This document shows positions 43,383 to 51,923 of a stretch of 64,000 bases of DNA, piece after piece; position 1 is the stretch's first letter, and every line of letters starts with the position of its first letter. The notes below the pieces were generated by a model. That model was not told the origin of the DNA, did no database searches, and worked only from the letters and a program-made list of their open reading frames with translations. The DNA lies in contig NZ_JACTGR010000007.1 of assembly GCF_014489075.1 (NCBI RefSeq), positions 1 through 64,000 of the forward strand, in the 5' to 3' direction. This DNA is from Sphingomonas sp. JC676. GTDB lineage: Bacteria; Pseudomonadota; Alphaproteobacteria; Sphingomonadales; Sphingomonadaceae. A program made the position numbers and the translations under genes.

Positions 43383-45269
43383 ATGCGCGACTGGTTGGCG
43401 GCGACAATTTTCGTGGCGGCACTCGCCGGCCCCGCGGCGGCGCAGACCGCCGACGAACGCCCCGCCACCATCACCCAGCCCACCCCCGGCTGGAACTATG
43501 AGCGCCGCAGCGTCGACATCCCGATGCGCGACGGCGTCACGCTTCACACCGTCATCCTGATCCCCAGCGGCGCGAAGGACGCGCCGATCCTGCTCACCCG
43601 CACGCCCTACAATGCCGAGGGCATGACGATGCAGCAGAAGAGCGGGCGGATGGACGCGGTGCTCGACGGCTATGACAACGCCACCGACGTGATCGTCGCG
43701 GGCGGCTATATCCGCGTCGTCCAGGACGTGCGCGGCAAATATGGCTCGCAGGGCATCTACATGATGAACCCGGCGCTGGCGCATACCCAGTGGAACCCCA
43801 CCGACACCGACGATTCAACCGATGCCTATGACACGATCGACTGGCTGGTGAAGCATCTGCCCCAGTCGAACGGCAAGGTCGGCGTGCTCGGCATCTCCTA
43901 TGACGGCTTCACCGCGCTGATGCCGCTGATCAACCCGCACCCGGCGCTCGCGGTGGCGGTGCCGATGAACCCGATGGTCGATGGCTGGCGCGGCGACGAC
44001 TGGTTCCACAACGGCGCCTTCCGCCAGGGCCTCGACTATGTCTGGGAGCAGATCGCCACCCGCGACAATTCGAGCCCTTGGACCGACAATCATTACGACA
44101 GCTACGACGACGCGATGGAGGGCGGCTCGGCGGGCGCGATCGCCCGGGCGCATGGGCTCGATCAGATCGGCTTCTGGCGCAAGATCGCCGCGCATCCCGC
44201 TTATGACAGCTTCTGGTCCGAACAGGCGATGGATACCGTGCTGGCGAAGCAACCGCTCAAGGTGCCGGTGATGCTGGTCCATTCGCTCTGGGACCAGGAG
44301 GATATCTACGGCGCCACTGCGGTCTACAAGGCGATCGAGCCCAAGGACACGGCCAACGACCGGGTCTTCCTGACGCTCGGCCCCTGGTATCACGGCCAGG
44401 AGATCGATCAGGGCAGCAATCTTGGGGCCATCAAATGGGACCAGGACACCGCGAAATGGTGGCGCTGGCACGTGCTCGCCCCGTTCCTGTCGCACTGGCT
44501 GAAGGGCACGCCGATGGACGTGGCGCCGGTCACCGTCTTCCAGAGCGGCGCCAACGAATGGCAGCGCCGCAGCGACTGGCCGGGCGCGCCCGCCACGGCG
44601 AAGCTGTACCTCAAGCCAGACATGGCGGTCGGCTTCGAGCCGGCGGGCGGCAAGGCCGAGACCGCGGACTATGTCTCCGATCCCGCGCACCCGGTGACGT
44701 TCGTGCCGCGCCCGGTTCGCCCGGTCAGCTATGAGGACGATCACTGGAAGGCCTGGCTGACCAGCGACCAGCGCAACGCCTCGAGCCGCCCGGACGTGCT
44801 CAGCTTCACCTCGGACGCGCTGACCGCGCCGGTGACGATCTCCGGCCAGCCGATGGTGCACCTGAACGCCGCGACCAGCGGCAGCGACAGCGACTGGGTG
44901 GTCAAGCTGATCGACGTCTATCCCGATCAGGTGCCGCTCGATCATGCGATGGGCGGCTATCAGCTCGCGGTCGGCATGGACATCTTCCGCGGCCGCTACC
45001 GGGAGTCACTGGCGGAGGCGAAGCCGATCGCCGCGAACAAGCCGCTCGACTATGTCTTCGCGCTGCCCAACGCCAACCATGTCTTCCTGCCGGGCCACCG
45101 CATCATGGTGCAGGTCCAGTCGAGCTGGTTCCCGCTTTACGACCGCAACCCGCAGAAGTTCGTGCCCAACATCTTCTTCGCCAAGCCGGGTGACTATCAG
45201 AAGGCCATGCAGAAGGTGACCGTGGCCGGCCCGGGCGAGAGCTATATCGCGCTGCCGCTGGTGAAATAG
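43383..45269 (+). CDS. CocE/NonD family hydrolase (S15-type)
   Basis: A 628-residue exported alpha/beta hydrolase of the CocE/NonD, X-Pro dipeptidyl-peptidase (S15) type; relatives include cocaine esterase, glutaryl-7-ACA acylase and alpha-amino-acid ester hydrolases. Signal peptide about 1-21. Nucleophile elbow GISYDGF (about residues 164-170), RDGVTLHT near 50, catalytic Asp probably in LWDQEDIYG (about 303-311), and the C-terminal jelly-roll X-Pro domain from about 400 onward. It follows a terminator, so it is probably a separate transcript in a hydrolase-rich stretch. Confidence 0.9.
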   Translation: MRDWLAATIFVAALAGPAAAQTADERPATITQPTPGWNYERRSVDIPMRDGVTLHTVILIPSGAKDAPILLTRTPYNAEGMTMQQKSGRMDAVLDGYDNATDVIVAGGYIRVVQDVRGKYGSQGIYMMNPALAHTQWNPTDTDDSTDAYDTIDWLVKHLPQSNGKVGVLGISYDGFTALMPLINPHPALAVAVPMNPMVDGWRGDDWFHNGAFRQGLDYVWEQIATRDNSSPWTDNHYDSYDDAMEGGSAGAIARAHGLDQIGFWRKIAAHPAYDSFWSEQAMDTVLAKQPLKVPVMLVHSLWDQEDIYGATAVYKAIEPKDTANDRVFLTLGPWYHGQEIDQGSNLGAIKWDQDTAKWWRWHVLAPFLSHWLKGTPMDVAPVTVFQSGANEWQRRSDWPGAPATAKLYLKPDMAVGFEPAGGKAETADYVSDPAHPVTFVPRPVRPVSYEDDHWKAWLTSDQRNASSRPDVLSFTSDALTAPVTISGQPMVHLNAATSGSDSDWVVKLIDVYPDQVPLDHAMGGYQLAVGMDIFRGRYRESLAEAKPIAANKPLDYVFALPNANHVFLPGHRIMVQVQSSWFPLYDRNPQKFVPNIFFAKPGDYQKAMQKVTVAGPGESYIALPLVK

Positions 45270-45380
45270 GCGTTCGGCACGCCGCACACGCGGCGCAATC
45301 GGCTTTCAAGAAGCGTCCGTTCCGCTATGGGCTGGGCGGGCTTTTCATTCCGTGCGGTGCGCGGGCGATATGGGGGAATC

Positions 45381-46316
45381 ATGCCGGGCGGTCTGGTTGC
45401 ATTGCTGGATGACGTCGCCGTGCTCGCAAAGCTGGCGGCGGCTTCGATCGACGACGTCTCCGCGGCGGCTGGTCGCGCCGGGGTGAAGGCCGCCGGCGTG
45501 GTGATCGACGATACTGCGGTGACGCCGCGCTATGTCGTCGGGCTCACGCCGGATCGCGAACTGCCGATCATCTGGAAGATCACGCTCGGCTCGCTGCGCA
45601 ACAAGCTGTTCTTCATCCTGCCGGCGGCGCTCGCGCTGAGCGCGTTCGCGCCCTGGGCGCTGACTCCGCTGCTGATGATCGGCGGCTCCTATCTCTGCTT
45701 CGAGGCGGTCGAGAAGATCGTCGAGGCGCTCCTCGGTCATCATCATGAGGAGGAGGTCGCGGACATCCACGACGCCGTCTCGCTCGAGAAGCGCCAGGTG
45801 GCTGGCGCCGTCCGCACCGATTTCATCCTCTCGGCAGAGATCATGGCGATCGCGCTGGCCGAACTGCCCGGGCTCTCGCTGGCGATGCGCGCCGCCGCGC
45901 TCGCATTGGTGGCGGTGGCGATCACCGTCGGCGTCTATGGCGTCGTCGCGCTGATCGTGAAGATGGACGATATCGGCCTGCACCTCGCCCGTCGCCCCTC
46001 GGCGGCTGCGCGGAGGCTAGGCATGGGGCTGGTCCACGCGATGCCGGTGCTGCTCCAGGCGCTTTCCCATATCGGTGTCGCGGCGATGGTCTGGGTCGGC
46101 GGCGGCATATTGCTGCACGGACTGGAGGCATTCGGGCTGGGCGCGGTTCCCCACGCCGTGCACCACGCCGCCGAGGCTGCCGGCCATGCCGTGCCGGTCG
46201 GGCAGGGGCTGGTCGAATGGCTGGTCGGCGCGCTTGGCGCCGGCGTGCTGGGACTGATCGTCGGCGGCGCGATCGTCGGCGTGCTGCACCTGATCCCGCG
46301 CAAGAAGGCGCATTGA
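45381..46316 (+). CDS. DUF808 family membrane protein (YedI-like)
   Basis: A 311-residue inner-membrane protein of the DUF808/YedI family with about five to six hydrophobic segments, the opening GLVALLDDVAVLAKLAAASIDD (quoted in part: LLDDVAVLAKLAA) and the cytoplasmic loop LGHHHEEEVADIHDAVSLEK being characteristic. The function is unknown in general. The ATG at 45381 has GGGGGA upstream. The 111-base gap before it shows nothing clear. Confidence 0.9.
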   Translation: MPGGLVALLDDVAVLAKLAAASIDDVSAAAGRAGVKAAGVVIDDTAVTPRYVVGLTPDRELPIIWKITLGSLRNKLFFILPAALALSAFAPWALTPLLMIGGSYLCFEAVEKIVEALLGHHHEEEVADIHDAVSLEKRQVAGAVRTDFILSAEIMAIALAELPGLSLAMRAAALALVAVAITVGVYGVVALIVKMDDIGLHLARRPSAAARRLGMGLVHAMPVLLQALSHIGVAAMVWVGGGILLHGLEAFGLGAVPHAVHHAAEAAGHAVPVGQGLVEWLVGALGAGVLGLIVGGAIVGVLHLIPRKKAH

Positions 46317-46322
46317 GGCGCG

Positions 46323-46778
46323 TCAGGGGCAGCGCGTCGCGCGCCTGAGCTTGATGTTGTCGGCGCCGATCCGCGGCTCGCGCTGGTCATCGGTCGTCTC
46401 GATCACGGCCTTGCCCGCAAAGGTGGCGGGGATGACGCCCGTGGCGTCCCGGATCTCGTGCCGTTGCACGGGCGCGACAAGCACCACCAGCACGAGTGCG
46501 TCGAGCTCGCGCATCCGCTCGCGCCCGATCCAGGTCACGCCGTGACTGGCTTCGCCTTCGAAGGTGCCGTTGGGCGTGGCGCTCGATCCCGCCTTGATCC
46601 GCCAGCCGGGCGGGATGCGGCACACCGCTTTGAACTGCACGCCCCAGGTGTCGAAAGCGAAGGCGCTGATCCGTTCGTCGGGGCCGAGCGGGATCGAGAC
46701 TGAAGCGAGATAGGTCACCGGATGATCGCGCTGGACCGGAGCGGTGAGCAGCAATGCGGGTAGGAGCAGCGGGACCAT
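46323..46778 (-). CDS. Exported hypothetical protein
   Basis: A 151-residue protein with a short signal peptide (LLLPALLLTAPVQ) and a beta-rich remainder. FDTWGVQFKAVCRIPPGW and a second cysteine at the C-terminus (RRATRCP) could form a disulfide. I do not recognise the family. It is convergent with DUF808 (6-base gap) and lies 39 bases downstream of purK on the same strand. Confidence 0.7.
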   Translation of the reverse strand: MVPLLLPALLLTAPVQRDHPVTYLASVSIPLGPDERISAFAFDTWGVQFKAVCRIPPGWRIKAGSSATPNGTFEGEASHGVTWIGRERMRELDALVLVVLVAPVQRHEIRDATGVIPATFAGKAVIETTDDQREPRIGADNIKLRRATRCP

Positions 46779-46817
46779 CGCGAGACTATTCGCCGCCGCC
46801 GCAATTCCCGCAATAGG

Positions 46818-47903
46818 TCAGTCCCGCTTCACCCGCGTCACATGCCCCATCTTGCGCCCCGGCCGAACATTCGCCTTGCCGTAAAGGTGCAGATGCGCGC
46901 CCGGCTCGGCGAGGAGCTCGGCCCAGCGGCCGGCCTGGTCGCCGATGAGGTTCTCCGTCTCGACATGGCTGCCGGTCAGCGCGGTCGATCCCAGCGGCAG
47001 CCCGCAGATCGCGCGGATATGGTTCTCGAACTGCGAGGTCTCGGCGCCCTCGATCGTCCAGTGGCCGCTGTTATGGACGCGCGGCGCCATCTCGTTGAAC
47101 ACCGGGCCGTTGTCGGTCGCGAAGAACTCCAGCGTCAGTACGCCGATATGGTCCAGCGCCTCGGCAACACGTCCGGCCAGCGTCGCCGCCTCGGTCCAGT
47201 GCCGCGCGATCTCGGCGGGGGCGGGGAGCGAGGAGCGGGCGAGGATGCCGTCGACATGCTCGTTCCACGGCGGCGGATAGCTGGCCAGCGACCCGTCCGC
47301 CCCGCGCACGGTGATGATCGAGAATTCATGGTCGAATTCGACGAACCCCTCGAGGATCGCCGGTCGCTCGCCGATCTCGGCCCAGGCGGTCGCGGCATCC
47401 TTGGCGTCGCGGATGCGCACCTGGCCCTTGCCGTCATAGCCGAGCCGGAGCGTCTTCAGGATCGACGGCGCGCCGATCCGCTTGATCGCCGCCTCCAGCT
47501 CCTCGGTGGTCGAGACCTGCGCCCAAGGCGCCGTTCGGCCGCCCAAAGCCGCGACGAATGCCTTTTCACGCGCACGGTCCTGCGCGATCGACAGGCTCTG
47601 CGGGCCGGGCCGCACCGGCACCTTGCCCGAGAGATATTCGACCGGTCCGAGCGCGATATTCTCGAACTCATAGGTCACGACGTCGGCATGCGCGGCAAGC
47701 TCGTCGAGCACGATGCGGCTGTGGAAATCGGCGCGGGTGAAGCTGGACGCGGTCTGTGCCGCGACGCTCTCCTCATCGGGTGCGAGCACATGGGTGCGGT
47801 AGCCGAGCTGTGCCGCGGCCACCGCGAGCATCCGCCCGAGCTGCCCGCCGCCTAGGATGCCGATCGTCGAACCGGGCGCCAAGGGACCGTTGGACGCGCT
47901 CAT
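46818..47903 (-). CDS. purK: 5-(carboxyamino)imidazole ribonucleotide synthase
   Basis: PurK carboxylates aminoimidazole ribonucleotide with ATP and bicarbonate to N5-CAIR, which PurE then rearranges. The 361-residue ATP-grasp protein starts with TIGILGGGQLGRMLAVAA. It has the ATP-grasp segment TLRLGYDGKGQ (about 145-155), the VEFDHEFSIITVR segment, and the metal-binding NEMAPRVHNSGHWT (about 273-286). The start overlaps the purE stop (ATGA), so the two enzymes are co-translated. Confidence 0.96.
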   Translation of the reverse strand: MSASNGPLAPGSTIGILGGGQLGRMLAVAAAQLGYRTHVLAPDEESVAAQTASSFTRADFHSRIVLDELAAHADVVTYEFENIALGPVEYLSGKVPVRPGPQSLSIAQDRAREKAFVAALGGRTAPWAQVSTTEELEAAIKRIGAPSILKTLRLGYDGKGQVRIRDAKDAATAWAEIGERPAILEGFVEFDHEFSIITVRGADGSLASYPPPWNEHVDGILARSSLPAPAEIARHWTEAATLAGRVAEALDHIGVLTLEFFATDNGPVFNEMAPRVHNSGHWTIEGAETSQFENHIRAICGLPLGSTALTGSHVETENLIGDQAGRWAELLAEPGAHLHLYGKANVRPGRKMGHVTRVKRD

Positions 47904-48385
47904 TCGGGATCGTTCGCCACGCCGTCGGTCTGCGCCGCGCGCCACGCCTTGAGCCGCCCGGCCAGCGCCTCGTCCGAAATCGCCAGGATCGCGGCCGCGA
48001 GCAGCCCGGCATTGAGCGCGCCGGCCTTGCCGATCGCCAGCGTTCCCACTGGAACCCCGCCCGGCATCTGGACGATCGAGTACAGGCTATCCACGCCCTT
48101 CAGCGCCTTGGATTCCACCGGCACGCCCAGCACCGGCAGATGCGTCATCGACGCCGCCATGCCCGGCAGATGCGCCGCTCCGCCGGCACCCGCGATGATC
48201 ACCTTGATCCCGCGCGCATCGGCGCCGGTCGCATAGTCGTACAGCCGCTGCGGCGTGCGGTGCGCGGAGACGACCTTGGTCTCGTGCGCGACGCGCAGCT
48301 CGCCGAGCACCCGCGCGGCATGGCGCATCGTCTCCCAATCGGAAGTGCTGCCCATGATGATGCCGACTAGAGGTGCGCCCGACAT
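47900..48385 (-). CDS. purE: N5-CAIR mutase
   Basis: PurE (class I) converts N5-CAIR to CAIR in purine synthesis. The 161-residue product shows GIIMGSTSDWETM (about 8-20), VSAHRTP (catalytic His, about 43-49) and AGAGGAAHLPGM (about 71-82), all standard. The ATG at 48385 is the family start. It leads a two-gene purE-purK operon; purD lies 23 kb away on the same strand. Confidence 0.97.
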   Translation of the reverse strand: MSGAPLVGIIMGSTSDWETMRHAARVLGELRVAHETKVVSAHRTPQRLYDYATGADARGIKVIIAGAGGAAHLPGMAASMTHLPVLGVPVESKALKGVDSLYSIVQMPGGVPVGTLAIGKAGALNAGLLAAAILAISDEALAGRLKAWRAAQTDGVANDPE

Positions 48386-48621
48386 GTATGCCCCGTGTTC
48401 AGGAAGCGCGTGTGTTAGAGAGGCGGGCGGGGCAGAGCAACACCTGCCTCGCATCGGAATGACGCAGTTGTCGCGGCGTTGGAGCCCTCGCGAGCGCAGC
48501 TGTGATCGCCGAGACGGATGTTTGAACATGTGACCCTCCAATTGAAGAGGGCCACCAGCTGCATGCAGGTCTCGAACTCGATTACGGCGGATTTAACATA
48601 CGTTTGTAATCTAAGGATATT
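48386..48621. other. 236-base intergenic region, partly AT-rich
   Basis: This gap lies downstream of gpmA and upstream of purE on the minus strand. Its gpmA-proximal 50 bases are notably AT-rich for this genome. An imperfect palindrome ATGTT-TG-AACAT (about 48519-48530) and a CCCTC/GAGGG hairpin follow it. It presumably holds the gpmA transcript end and the purE promoter; I cannot assign a riboswitch or small RNA. Confidence 0.35.
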
Positions 48622-49308
48622 TTACCGCTCGCTCAGATAATACCGATCCGTCGCCACCAGCGCGTCGTCCAGTTCGTACACGATCGGCTGCCCCGTCGGG
48701 ATCTCCAGCTCGGTGATCTCGTCGTCGGGAATCCCCGAAAGATGCTTCACCAGCGCGCGCAGCGAATTGCCGTGCGCGGCGATCAGCACGCGCTTGCCGG
48801 CCTTCAGATCGGGCGCGATCCGGCTCTCCCAATATGGCAGCACCCGCGCGATCGTGTCCTTCAGGCTCTCGGTCTGCGGGATCGCCACGCCCTTGTAGCG
48901 CTCGTCCTTGGCGAGGTCCCAGGGCGATCCTTCCTCGGGCATCGGCGGCGGCACGTCGAAGCTGCGGCGCCAGATCTTGACCTGGTCGTCGCCGTGCAGC
49001 GCCGCGGTTTCGGCCTTGTTGAGCCCGGTCAGCCCGCCATAATGCCGCTCGTTCAGCCGCCAGTCCTTCTCGGTCGGCAGCCAAAGCCGCCCCATCGCCT
49101 CCAGCGCCAGGTTGAGCGTCTTGATCGCCCGGCTCTGGAAGCTGGTATAGGTCATGTCGAAGTCTAGGCCCTTGGCCTTCATCAGTTCGCCCGCCGCCCA
49201 GGCTTCCTGCACGCCCTGCTCGGTCAGGTCGACGTCCCACCAGCCGGTGAAACGGTTCTCCAGATTCCAGGCGGATTGTCCGTGGCGGATCAGGACGAGC
49301 ATGGGCAT
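48622..49308 (-). CDS. gpmA: 2,3-bisphosphoglycerate-dependent phosphoglycerate mutase
   Basis: GpmA interconverts 3- and 2-phosphoglycerate in glycolysis and gluconeogenesis through a phosphohistidine. The 228-residue product has LIRHGQSAWNLENRFTGW (quoted in part: LIRHGQSAWN; catalytic His about residue 9), the ERHYGGLTGLNK segment (about 88-99) and AAHGNSLRALVKH (second active-site His). AAGGAG lies a few bases before the ATG. It is divergent from the dienelactone hydrolase gene. Confidence 0.96.
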   Translation of the reverse strand: MPMLVLIRHGQSAWNLENRFTGWWDVDLTEQGVQEAWAAGELMKAKGLDFDMTYTSFQSRAIKTLNLALEAMGRLWLPTEKDWRLNERHYGGLTGLNKAETAALHGDDQVKIWRRSFDVPPPMPEEGSPWDLAKDERYKGVAIPQTESLKDTIARVLPYWESRIAPDLKAGKRVLIAAHGNSLRALVKHLSGIPDDEITELEIPTGQPIVYELDDALVATDRYYLSER

Positions 49309-49383
49309 CGCGACACTCCTTGCAACTGCTTGGCGAGGTCCTTAGCGGCAATGCCGGCAGGGGCAAGCTTGTGGAGAAACGCA

Positions 49384-50106
49384 ATGGCGATCGTTCGGCA
49401 GACCCTGGTATATGACGGCCCCGGCGGCCCCTTCGAGGGCGTCGCGGCGTGGGACGAGCGGCAAGAGGGCCGGCGCCCCGCGGTGCTCGTCATCCCCAAT
49501 GTGCTCGGCCAGAAGGAAGCCGATAATCTGAAGGCCGAGGAACTGGCGAAGCTCGGCTATGTCGCGCTTGCCGCCGACGTCTTCGGCCAGGGCCGCCGCA
49601 AGACGCACGAATCCGAAAACACCGCCGAATATATGAACGAGCTCAACGCCGACCGCGCGCTGCTCCGCGATCGCCTGAGCGCTTCGCTCGCGGCGTTGAA
49701 GGGCCTTCCCCAGGCCGATCCGGACAAGGTCGCCGCGATCGGCTTCTGCTTCGGCGGCAAGTGCGTGCTCGACATGGCCCGCGCCGGACTGCCGATCCTC
49801 GGCGGCGTCTCGTTCCACGGCGTCTATGACCGGCCGGGCTATGCGAACGTCACGCCGATCGCGGCGAAGCTGCTCGTCTGCCACGGCTGGGAAGACCCGA
49901 TCGCCCCGCCCGAAAAGACCGTCGCGCTCGCCCAGGAACTGACCGAAGCCGGCGCCGACTGGCAGCTCCACGCTTATGGCCATGCCGGCCACGCCTTCAC
50001 CGATTTCGGCCGCAAGAGCGACAATCCGCGCGTCGCCTACGAACCCCGCGCCGATCGGCGCAGCTGGCAGGCGATGGTCAATTTCCTCGAGGAAGTGTTC
50101 GCCTAG
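49384..50106 (+). CDS. Dienelactone hydrolase family protein
   Basis: A 240-residue alpha/beta hydrolase of the dienelactone hydrolase family, cytoplasmic (no signal). The Cys nucleophile sits in GFCFGGKCVLD (about residues 121-131), and the Asp and His of the triad are probably in CHGWEDPIAPP (about 172-182) and GHAGHAFTD (about 200-208). True dienelactone hydrolase takes part in chlorocatechol breakdown, but many family members have other or unknown esters as substrates, and no catechol genes are near. Confidence 0.9.
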   Translation: MAIVRQTLVYDGPGGPFEGVAAWDERQEGRRPAVLVIPNVLGQKEADNLKAEELAKLGYVALAADVFGQGRRKTHESENTAEYMNELNADRALLRDRLSASLAALKGLPQADPDKVAAIGFCFGGKCVLDMARAGLPILGGVSFHGVYDRPGYANVTPIAAKLLVCHGWEDPIAPPEKTVALAQELTEAGADWQLHAYGHAGHAFTDFGRKSDNPRVAYEPRADRRSWQAMVNFLEEVFA

Positions 50107-50109
50107 CGC

Positions 50110-51657
50110 TCAGGCGGCCTCGGCTTGTGCGCCGCCGCCGAGCGCCACGTCCTGGACCCAGCAATCGATCTGCCCGGCGATCTTCTGGAGCAGCCCGGCA
50201 TAATAATGCGTAACGTCGGCCATCTCGTCGCCCTCGACGAGATGCGCCACGTCGAGGATCCAGACATGCTCCGGATTCTCGCGCGCCGCCTTCCGCCACA
50301 GCGCGTTGAAATGCTGCGTCCGCGCGCGCGTCTGGTTCATCACGACGCGATATTTGTCGTCCGGCGCATCCTCGGGCGGCAGCACCACCAGCATGCGCAG
50401 CCCCCGCTCGAGCAGGAAGATGCACATCCGGATCACGCATTTCTCGTACAGGCCGATGTCGAGCAGATGCCATTTCCCGGGCCAGCGCATGTCGAGATAG
50501 TCGATCGTCGCGCCATAGACGAGGAATGGCGGGAAATGCTGCTCGAGATGGCTGGCGTCGTCGAGCATGCGCAGCTCGAACATGCGCGGATTGTTGTCGA
50601 ACTCGATCGCCGGCCGGAAATGGCTGAAATGCGCGATCCCGCCCGATTGGCACCCGAACATGATCCGCAGCGCAGGCTCGGCGACGACAGGAACCTGCTC
50701 CGCTAGCAGCCGGCCGCGGATCGCGGGATCGTCAAAGGAGCAATCCTCGATCCAGTCCGGCGGCGTGCGGCTGAAGCGGCCCTCCAGCGGAGAGATGTCG
50801 ATATCCGGCCAGCGCGCGAGCACCTTGCCGAGCGCATATTCCTCCAGCCCCATGTGCATCACGCGGCACGAAAAGGTGAAATGGACGAGCGTGCGTTCGT
50901 GCAGGTCGATCATCACGAAGCCGACCAGCCCGTAATCGCCATATCTATCCCAAACGAAGACCGACCAACTAACCAAGCGCGCGACATTCATGATGTCGCG
51001 CTCCAGCGCCTCCTGCTCGACCCGCGACTTGGTGTAGTTGAGCTGGTTCGAACGGTTGATCAGCTCGGCGATGCGTCCGGCGAAATCGAGATTGTCCATG
51101 AGGAAGGGCGCACACGCCCGAATCTCGCACGAGCGCAGGAAATCCTCGTTCGATAGCGCGGCAGCGCCCCGGTCGCGCTGCTTGCGCTCCAGCATCCGAT
51201 AGTCGTCGATGCGGTTGCGGCGTCCCGACTGGAGCGCCAGCAGGCCCGCGAGATGGTCGTCGGCATCCGCGTCGGTGATGTCGAGCGTCTGGATGCCGGG
51301 CAGGCAGTGCCGGACCTCGCCCAAATTCACCGTATTGTCGTCGACGAACAGGACGTTGGCGGGCCGAAGCTGCATATCCTCGATGATCGCCCGGATCGCT
51401 TCGGGCTTGGGGGTGAAGGCGATGTGCGGGAAGACGAATTCGTCCCACAGGTCGAGCAGGACCAGCTTTGCCCGTGCCGTCTCGAAGTCGTTCTTCGAGC
51501 AGATCGACGAAACCACGCCCCGGGCGTTGAAGGCGCGGATCATTTCGGCGCGGTGCGCGTGCAACGCGACCGCATCGCCGTCCGCCAGCGTGCCGCGCCA
51601 CAGCGTGTCGTCGAGATCCCAGATGATGAGCTTTACCGGCTCAGCAGCGGATGGCAT
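50110..51657 (-). CDS. FkbH-like HAD-IIIC phosphatase fused to GNAT and SGNH-like domains
   Basis: A 515-residue, three-part protein. Residues about 1-160 are a HAD-IIIC domain with WDLDDTLWRGTL (catalytic Asp pair), SICSKNDFE and LFVDDNTVN. About 165-315 resemble the GNAT-like half of FkbH proteins (INRSNQLNYTKSRV, RYGDYGLVGFVMID). The C-terminal 180 residues are extra: a GCQSGGIAHFS segment and a late DVTHYY (D-x2-H) suggest an SGNH hydrolase/acyltransferase fold, though a GxND block is not obvious. FkbH proteins load glyceryl units onto carrier proteins; no PKS or carrier gene is near. I choose the ATG at 51657 (AAGG 8 bases upstream) over 51675. Confidence 0.8.
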   Translation of the reverse strand: MPSAAEPVKLIIWDLDDTLWRGTLADGDAVALHAHRAEMIRAFNARGVVSSICSKNDFETARAKLVLLDLWDEFVFPHIAFTPKPEAIRAIIEDMQLRPANVLFVDDNTVNLGEVRHCLPGIQTLDITDADADDHLAGLLALQSGRRNRIDDYRMLERKQRDRGAAALSNEDFLRSCEIRACAPFLMDNLDFAGRIAELINRSNQLNYTKSRVEQEALERDIMNVARLVSWSVFVWDRYGDYGLVGFVMIDLHERTLVHFTFSCRVMHMGLEEYALGKVLARWPDIDISPLEGRFSRTPPDWIEDCSFDDPAIRGRLLAEQVPVVAEPALRIMFGCQSGGIAHFSHFRPAIEFDNNPRMFELRMLDDASHLEQHFPPFLVYGATIDYLDMRWPGKWHLLDIGLYEKCVIRMCIFLLERGLRMLVVLPPEDAPDDKYRVVMNQTRARTQHFNALWRKAARENPEHVWILDVAHLVEGDEMADVTHYYAGLLQKIAGQIDCWVQDVALGGGAQAEAA

Positions 51658-51797
51658 GGCGGAGACCTTGTGCATATACGCTCATTTTAGAGCGATCTGG
51701 CGGAATCTGACTCGTCACATGCCGCAAGTGACGGACTTCATCACTCTGAGCGGGAATGTTCGTGGGAATGCGATGCGCGCATCCCTATATCCCGCAC

Positions 51798-51923
51798 ATG
51801 AAGAAGATCGCCAAAGCCATCGCCATCCCAGTCGAACGGATCGTCAACCCCGCCGAGCGTGCGCTGGGCGCCGCCATCGTCGTAGCGGGCCTCGCCACGC
51901 TCGCCGCGAAGCTGCTGGGCTAG
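51798..51923 (+). CDS. Candidate 41-residue small membrane protein
   Basis: A short frame beginning MKKIAKAIAIPVERI: a basic N-terminus followed by one hydrophobic helix (LGAAIVVAGLATLAAKLLG). It has no clear Shine-Dalgarno. Its TAG stop overlaps the TAG stop of the opposing GNAT gene in a shared CTAG (51920-51923), the same arrangement seen at two other convergent pairs in this window, which supports it being a real gene. The function is unknown. Confidence 0.45.
   Translation: MKKIAKAIAIPVERIVNPAERALGAAIVVAGLATLAAKLLG

Noticed and set aside
48386..48621. tRNA or tmRNA remnant and attachment site
   Set aside because: I could not find a T-arm or acceptor stem, nor an integrase or direct repeats nearby.
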